Positions 6,357-9,058 of a stretch of DNA of 9,058 nucleotides are shown in pieces. Position 1 is the stretch's first letter. Each line of letters opens with the position of its first letter. Made by a program: the position numbers and the translations under genes. The stretch spans positions 1 through 9,058 of the forward strand of contig DASTZX010000456.1 of the NCBI GenBank assembly GCA_035764045.1, in the 5' to 3' direction. This stretch comes from JAVDCA01 sp035764045 (GTDB lineage: Bacteria; Pseudomonadota; Alphaproteobacteria; Rhizobiales; Xanthobacteraceae). The notes beneath the pieces were generated by a model, which worked only from the letters and a program-made list of their open reading frames with translations, was not told the origin of the DNA and made no database searches.

Positions 6357-6555
6357 CTGAGCGCGCCCGAGTCTCGCCGCCGGCACTTACGGCGGTGGGC
6401 AGCGCCACGCCAGCCAGCTGAGCTCGTTCGTTGGCGAACCCATAATACGTCTTCGCCTGTTCCTCGAACTGCTCCTTGCTCTTCGGATCCGTTTCAGACG
6501 CCGCGAGAAATTCGAACAGCTTCGCCTGCTCGACGTACTGCGCCACCAACCTCAT
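6283..6555 (-). CDS. Small helical-hairpin protein, 90 residues, with a foreign out-of-frame tail
   Basis: The first about 53 residues are a typical member of the local two-helix group: MRLVAQYVEQAKLFEFLAAS, then the turn ETDPKSKEQFEEQ and AKTYYGFANERAQLAGVALP. The remaining residues (SEAASTTRSRRCARARSRHC and onward) are a frame-shifted reading of the gene relic at 6257-6356, so they are not an evolved domain. GGAGG seven bases before the ATG is a strong ribosome site, so the gene is probably expressed. The original stop was probably near the join at about codon 65. The tail adds seven arginines and two cysteines, which may alter stability or make the product bind nucleic acid non-specifically. 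Function of the family unknown. Confidence 0.7.
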   Translation of the reverse strand: MRLVAQYVEQAKLFEFLAASETDPKSKEQFEEQAKTYYGFANERAQLAGVALPTAVSAGGETRARSASEAASTTRSRRCARARSRHCATG

Positions 6556-6808
6556 GTCACGTCCTCCGGATCGGGCTGAGAGGACCTCCGTGCATGGACG
6601 GGCCTCGTCAGGCCATGACGTAGATCAATTCCCGACGCATCGGGCCGCGCTAGCGCGCAATGTCGTGCAGCATAGGTCCTCGCATCGCCGAGGAGGTGTG
6701 AGCCATTTCACGGGTGCCTGCAGCAAAGACCGGGGGCATCCCTGCGCTATACAAGGCTAAACGCCTTGCAGCGTCGGCGAAGGTGACCACCGACACGACT
6801 GCCGCGGC
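6556..6808. other. Gene-free junction between the small-gene zone and the phage-like operon
   Basis: About 250 bases without a convincing gene. It contains a 6-bp hairpin CAAGGC-TAAAC-GCCTTG (6752-6768) that could weakly terminate the leftward phage-like operon, but no T-run follows on the minus strand. The stretch is the best candidate for the left edge of the integrated element. No tRNA end or clear attachment-site repeat is seen inside the window. Confidence 0.4.
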
Positions 6809-7387
6809 TCACCTCGCCACACGGGCAATCGCATTCAACCCGTAGCGCAGCGCTTCGACCTCGCTCGGGCGCACCGTTTCGAGCGGCGGATCCTCGATGC
6901 AGATGCGATAGACCGCGGCGTTGACGCGGCTTCCGAGGCCCAGTGCAGCGCCGCAGTCGAGGAGCGCGCGGCGAAAATCGGCAAAGCGCCGGCGTACACG
7001 CAAGACGGTCTCCTCGTCGGGATCGGGACGGGTCGCCCCGTCCTCAGGACCGGCCGGGCGCGGCAGCGGGATTCCCATGAGCTCGCAGTAGCGGATCACT
7101 GTCGCGATATAGACCTGCGCAGCATTGTACTGATCGACCGTAAGGCCTTTGCGATCGCTCTCGCAGACCTGCCAGCGGCGATGCAGGATGCCGAGCGCCG
7201 AGCCGTAGAGTGCGTTGAGGGCATCGTGCGCCGGGGCTCCGCGCCGAATGCGCTGGGCACAGGCGACTGCGACAATCTCCGCGGGCGACTCGCCGCGGCT
7301 GCGTCCGTTTGTATCGCGCTTGCGGCGTGATTTGCGCGGCCGCCCGCGACGGCCTGAGCGGGATGGGGCTGGGCTGGACAAGCTCAT
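6809..7387 (-). CDS. Basic AT-hook-like protein of the early phage operon, 192 residues
   Basis: Third gene of the leftward operon. The ATG at 7387 overlaps the TGA of the DnaA-like gene as ATGA and has AGAGG five bases upstream, so it is preferred to the in-frame ATG at 7438. The N-terminus carries GRRGRPRKSRRKRD (about residues 12-25), whose RGRP core is an AT-hook-like minor-groove binding motif. A helical body follows: ESPAEIVAVACAQRIRRGAP, LYGSALGILHRRW, GLTVDQYNAAQVYIATVIRY, a proline- and acid-rich linker (residues about 112-123), and a C-terminal block ending VRPSEVEALRYGLNAIARV. I do not recognise a named family; related hypotheticals beginning with a basic tract and SPAEIV are known from rhizobial prophage-like regions. 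DNA binding is inferred. A decayed copy of its 3' end lies at 6257-6356. Confidence 0.8.
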   Translation of the reverse strand: MSLSSPAPSRSGRRGRPRKSRRKRDTNGRSRGESPAEIVAVACAQRIRRGAPAHDALNALYGSALGILHRRWQVCESDRKGLTVDQYNAAQVYIATVIRYCELMGIPLPRPAGPEDGATRPDPDEETVLRVRRRFADFRRALLDCGAALGLGSRVNAAVYRICIEDPPLETVRPSEVEALRYGLNAIARVAR

Positions 7388-7926
7388 GGCGACCTCTCGC
7401 GTGCTGCGGTGGGATGTCGGTACGAAGATCTGCGGCAAGCCGCGACCAGCGCGTCGATATCCTTGGCGAATGCCGGATCAGCTGCGATGCGGGATGCGAT
7501 GCGATCGACGGCGTGCGCCACGGTGGTGCGATCACGGCCGAACAGCACGCCAGTCTGGACTTGTGACAAACCGGCGAAGCGCATGCAGATGTACATCGCG
7601 ATCTGCCGCGGTCCTGAGTAGCGCGCGTCCCGGCTGCCGCCGGCGATCTCCGCCCGGGTGAGGCCGAAATGCGCGGCCACGAGCTGCCGGACCTGCGCAC
7701 CGTAGATCCGACCCTCCCCCGGCGATAGCGCGAAACGCGATCGCAGCTCCTCGTTGAATTCGACGAGCTCGCGCCGCCAGCCTCGCCCCGATGGCGCAGG
7801 CTCCGCTGGAGTGCAGCGATCGGCGAACTGCCCGATCCACGCCGCATCGGTGGCGACGGGGCGTACCGGCGTGCCCTCCACTCCCGGCCGCCGCGCGGGC
7901 ACGTGCGGGCCATTGCCTTCAATCAT
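7384..7926 (-). CDS. Free-standing DnaA domain IV-like DNA-binding protein, 180 residues
   Basis: Second gene of the leftward operon. Residues about 72-147 match the C-terminal, DnaA-box-binding domain of the replication initiator DnaA (Bac_DnaA_C type): VRQLVAAHFGLTRAEIAG, SRDARYSGPRQIAMYICMRF, then GVLFGRDRTTVAHAVDRI, which fits the DnaA signature FGxRDHTTVxxAxxKI. There is no Walker A/B or AAA+ domain, and the first 60 residues are proline-rich and unlike DnaA. One notable change is RDR in place of the usual RDH, a residue that helps DnaA read its box. The ATG lies 8 bases inside the end of the Cro-like gene, with CGGGG seven bases upstream, so translation is coupled. It may be an early regulator, or may compete with or recruit host replication factors at DnaA-like boxes. 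The fold assignment is firm; the role is inferred. Confidence 0.88.
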   Translation of the reverse strand: MIEGNGPHVPARRPGVEGTPVRPVATDAAWIGQFADRCTPAEPAPSGRGWRRELVEFNEELRSRFALSPGEGRIYGAQVRQLVAAHFGLTRAEIAGGSRDARYSGPRQIAMYICMRFAGLSQVQTGVLFGRDRTTVAHAVDRIASRIAADPAFAKDIDALVAACRRSSYRHPTAARERSP

Positions 7927-8134
7927 GCTGCGCCCCGAACAGGTCGGGCCGCAGCTCCTGGCGGGACACGGCGCCCTTGAGCGCGCGTTCGATCGCGATG
8001 GCCATCTCGGCGCTCACGCGGCCGCGGCGCCGCGCCTTGTTGATCGCCGGCTGCGAGTAGCCGGTGACGCGCGACAGCTTCGATTCGGAGCCCGCGATGG
8101 CGACGGCTCTCTTCAGCGCGGCGGAGAGGTTCAT
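7919..8134 (-). CDS. Cro/YdaS-like helix-turn-helix regulator, 71 residues
   Basis: First gene of the leftward operon, divergent from the repressor. It begins MNLSAALKRAVAIAGSESKL and has a helix-turn-helix at about residues 17-37 with recognition helix YSQPAINKARRRG. It continues AEMAIAIERALKGAVSRQEL and then RPDLF, the usual ending of YdaS-type phage Cro-like proteins. Length fits the family. No Shine-Dalgarno precedes the ATG, and the predicted -10 TATCAT (8146-8141) places the transcript start at or next to the A of the ATG, so the message looks leaderless. The operator 8143-8158 lies over this promoter. Its recognition helix shares SQPAI-x-K with the repressor, so it probably binds the same operators and favours lytic or excision gene expression. 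The last 8 bases overlap the next gene. Confidence 0.87.
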   Translation of the reverse strand: MNLSAALKRAVAIAGSESKLSRVTGYSQPAINKARRRGRVSAEMAIAIERALKGAVSRQELRPDLFGAQHD

Positions 8135-8140
8135 AACCGA

Positions 8141-8168
8141 ATGATAACGTAAGTTATCGATAAATCAA
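8141..8168 (-). promoter_or_regulatory. Predicted promoter of the cro-like operon (PR-like), leaderless
   Basis: On the minus strand TTGATT (8168-8163), a 16-base spacer and TATCAT (8146-8141) form a sigma-70-type promoter. Seven bases after the -10 box comes the A of the ATG at 8134. The right half of the operator 8143-8158 supplies the TAT of the -10, so a bound repressor would block it. Confidence 0.6.
8143..8158. promoter_or_regulatory. Operator OR-a, GATAAC-N4-GTTATC
   Basis: A perfect 6+6 palindrome, GATAACGTAAGTTATC, overlapping the -10 box of the Cro-like gene. Its core ATAAC-N4-GTTAT recurs at 8192-8207 and, as ATAAT-N4-GTTAT, at 8928-8943 and 8952-8967. Likely target of both the S24 repressor and the Cro-like protein. 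Confidence 0.82.
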
Positions 8169-8182
8169 CAACAAAAATTATG
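8167..8182. promoter_or_regulatory. Degenerate middle operator OR-b, ACAAC-N4-ATTAT
   Basis: ACAAC-AAAA-ATTAT keeps 8 of 10 bases of the operator core and is centred at 8174.5, which is 24 bases from the centre of OR-a and 25 from OR-c. The exact register suggests a weak site filled cooperatively. On sequence alone it would be dismissed as AT-rich chance; the spacing is what supports it. Confidence 0.45.
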
Positions 8183-8209
8183 GACAGCGGTTATAACCTG
8201 GGTTATGGT
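8181..8209 (+). promoter_or_regulatory. Predicted repressor promoter (PRM-like), leaderless
   Basis: TGGACA (8181-8186), a 17-base spacer and TATGGT (8204-8209) form a weak sigma-70-type promoter. Transcription would begin near 8216-8217, which is the A of the ATG at 8217. The operator 8192-8207 fills the spacer and enters the -10 box, so its occupation would repress the repressor gene. The weak -10 is typical of promoters that need activation. Confidence 0.5.
8192..8207. promoter_or_regulatory. Operator OR-c, ATAAC-CTGG-GTTAT
   Basis: A perfect 5+5 inverted repeat, ATAACCTGGGTTAT (8193-8206), of the common operator type. It covers the predicted -10 of the repressor gene and the ATG at 8205, which argues against 8205 as the real start and for autoregulation. 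Confidence 0.8.
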
Positions 8210-8216
8210 GCAACCC

Positions 8217-8882
8217 ATGGAGCCCGGTGAAAAAATCCGTTCGGCGCGCGAGGCGCGCGGCTGGTCGCAGGCCGATCTCGGCAAGCGGGTGGGCATCAGC
8301 CAGCCTGCGATCAAGAAAATCGAGGACGGCGATACCCGCAACTCGAAGTTCCTGCCGCAAATCGCCCAGGAGCTTGCCCTCGACATCGCCGAACTCATCG
8401 AGGGCTTGGCCCCGACGGAGCGTGCGCCGGCCGAGCCGACCACGATCTTTGCCGAAACGCCGTCCCGGTTTGGGCGCAATGGGCGCGATTTTCCCATCCA
8501 TGCCTCGGCGGAGGGGGGCGCGGGGCAGATCATCGTCTCGAGCGACGCGGTGGACTTCGAGGCTCGTCCCGTCCCGCTGGCGCATGTGCGCCACGCGTAC
8601 GGACTCCTCATCACCGGCACCTCCATGGAGCCGGAATACCGGCCGGGCGACACCGCGCTGATCAACCCCAACCTCCCGGTGGTCGGCGGCGAGGTCTACG
8701 TCTTCTATGCCGAGAGGGCCGGCGAGGCGCGCGCCACCATCAAGCACCTGCGCCGTTCGACGACGGAGAAGTGGCTGGTGTCGCAATGGAACCCGCCGGC
8801 CGGGCAGGACAACGATTTTGCCCTGTCGCGCAAGGAGTGGCAGTGGGCGCACCGGGTGATCGGCAAGTATTCGCGACGATAG
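8217..8882 (+). CDS. XRE-S24 phage repressor, CI/LexA-like, 221 residues
   Basis: The master repressor of the element. The N-terminal HTH domain starts MEPGEKIRSAREARGWSQAD, with the helix-turn-helix at about residues 17-38 and recognition helix ISQPAIKKIEDG. A linker (about 66-95) leads to the S24 peptidase-like domain (about 96-221): LLITGTSMEPEYRPGDTALI holds catalytic Ser136, and ATIKHLRR holds Lys176. An Ala-Gly pair at 102-103 (EGGAGQI) lies 34 residues before the serine, close to the 35 of LexA, so RecA-stimulated self-cleavage and induction by DNA damage are plausible. An ATG at 8205 gives a 225-residue form, but it lies within operator OR-c. The ATG at 8217 is favoured, since the predicted transcript starts there and the protein then begins at the usual point for an XRE domain. 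No Shine-Dalgarno is present for either. Confidence 0.94.
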   Translation: MEPGEKIRSAREARGWSQADLGKRVGISQPAIKKIEDGDTRNSKFLPQIAQELALDIAELIEGLAPTERAPAEPTTIFAETPSRFGRNGRDFPIHASAEGGAGQIIVSSDAVDFEARPVPLAHVRHAYGLLITGTSMEPEYRPGDTALINPNLPVVGGEVYVFYAERAGEARATIKHLRRSTTEKWLVSQWNPPAGQDNDFALSRKEWQWAHRVIGKYSRR

Positions 8883-8927
8883 CAGCAGGCCCGAAGGGGC
8901 GGCCTGGCCGGCGGCGACGCGAGCTCC

Positions 8928-8943
8928 GATAATAAAAGTTATT
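8928..8943. promoter_or_regulatory. Operator OL-a, GATAAT-AAAA-GTTATT
   Basis: ATAAT-AAAA-GTTAT matches the operator core in 9 of 10 bases and overlaps by two bases the TTGACA of the outward promoter. Its centre is 24 bases from OL-b. It begins 46 bases after the repressor stop. Confidence 0.75.
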
Positions 8944-8969
8944 GACACCTCGATAATATAAGTTATCAT
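8942..8969 (+). promoter_or_regulatory. Strong outward early promoter (PL-like)
   Basis: A perfect -35 TTGACA (8942-8947), a 16-base spacer and -10 TATCAT (8964-8969) read rightward out of the window, with a start near 8976. The -10 is identical to that of the Cro-like gene and is embedded in operator OL-b in the same way. This is the strongest promoter in the window by sequence and should be silent while the repressor is bound. Confidence 0.78.
8952..8967. promoter_or_regulatory. Operator OL-b, GATAAT-ATAA-GTTATC
   Basis: ATAAT-ATAA-GTTAT with flanking G and C, overlapping the -10 box of the outward promoter. It lies eight bases after OL-a, giving the same 24-base register as the operators in the divergent region. 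Confidence 0.8.
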
Positions 8970-8980
8970 AGACATTCCGT

Positions 8981-9050
8981 CCCGCGCTCGCGGGAGAGAG
9001 GGTCGGAGCGAAGGGTTGTGGGCCGCGACAACGACTCGCGGCCACACCCC
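8981..9050 (+). other. Structured leader of the outward transcript
   Basis: Just after the predicted start come two hairpins. CCCGCG-CT-CGCGGG (8981-8994) is a compact GC palindrome. GGCCGCGA (9021-9028) and TCGCGGCC (9036-9043) form a perfect 8-bp stem with a 7-base loop, extendable through GTG/CAC and GGG/CCC with small bulges to about 9013-9050. No U-run follows within the window. These may be antitermination or RNA-processing structures, or an intergenic palindromic repeat of the kind common in rhizobial genomes. No gene start is visible before the window ends. Confidence 0.45.
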
Positions 9051-9058
9051 TCATCGGC

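Noticed and set aside
6752..6768. CAAGGC-TAAAC-GCCTTG as a tRNA arm or attachment core
   Set aside because: No T-arm, anticodon arm or CCA end fits around it, and no second copy is seen in the window.
7044..7922. 292-residue minus-strand open frame over the DnaA-like gene
   Set aside because: Alternative frame of two overlapping genes with clear starts, coupling and motifs; its protein is of low complexity.
8889..8900. GCCC-GAAG-GGGC hairpin after the repressor stop
   Set aside because: Only four pairs and no T-run; too weak to call a terminator.
8178..9047. 289-residue minus-strand open frame across the repressor
   Set aside because: It covers the operators, the promoter and the whole S24 gene in reverse and shows no family pattern; the plus-strand repressor is certain.
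1..9058. CRISPR array, rRNA, tRNA, insertion sequence or toxin-antitoxin module
   Set aside because: No regularly spaced repeats, no tRNA-like folds, no transposase motifs and no recognised toxin partner; the YdaS-like protein is explained better as the Cro of the switch.

Overview
The window suggests a GC-rich alphaproteobacterium of the order Hyphomicrobiales (Rhizobiales), close to Bradyrhizobium, Rhodopseudomonas or other Xanthobacteraceae/Nitrobacteraceae. This is inference from protein style: two orphan Bug-type solute-binding proteins with Tat-like signals, and a run of very small two-helix proteins of a kind common as unnamed hypotheticals in those genomes. No rRNA, tRNA or CRISPR array is visible.

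Layout. (1) Bases 1-2158, plus strand: two tandem Bug/TctC-family periplasmic binding proteins with no transporter membrane genes beside them. (2) Bases 2296-6555, all minus strand: an accessory zone of small genes. Most are 55-110 residues; one is a 223-residue membrane-anchored protein. Several small proteins share one architecture, a helical hairpin with an A-x-Y-Y-R-K-Q-A or E-C-R-x-L-A type first helix and an A-Q-x-W-x-x-L-A type second helix. Four rho-independent-type terminators on the minus strand cut the zone into short, separately transcribed units. A G4 run splits a tiny membrane gene into two frames. (3) Bases 6257-6356: a decayed partial copy of the last gene of the neighbouring phage-like operon. 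(4) Bases 6809-9058: the immunity region of a prophage or related integrated element, cut off by the right window edge.

The immunity region is the main discovery. It is laid out like lambda in mirror image. A leftward operon holds a Cro/YdaS-like HTH protein, a free-standing DnaA domain IV protein and a basic 192-residue protein, with overlapping genes. A rightward gene encodes an XRE-S24 (CI/LexA-like) repressor. The sequence ATAAY-N4-GTTAT occurs as a 16-bp operator twice in the divergent promoter region, with a degenerate third copy exactly midway, and twice more beyond the repressor gene over an outward promoter with a perfect TTGACA. Adjacent operators lie 24-25 bp apart centre to centre. 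All three predicted promoters have the operator's right half-site inside the -10 box. Both divergent promoters appear to start transcription at the AUG, giving leaderless messages like lambda cI from PRM. The repressor and the Cro-like protein carry the same recognition-helix core (SQPAI-x-K), which fits competition for the same sites.

Limits: assignments rest on reading motifs, without database searches. Operators, promoters and terminators are sequence predictions. The functions of the small proteins are unknown.
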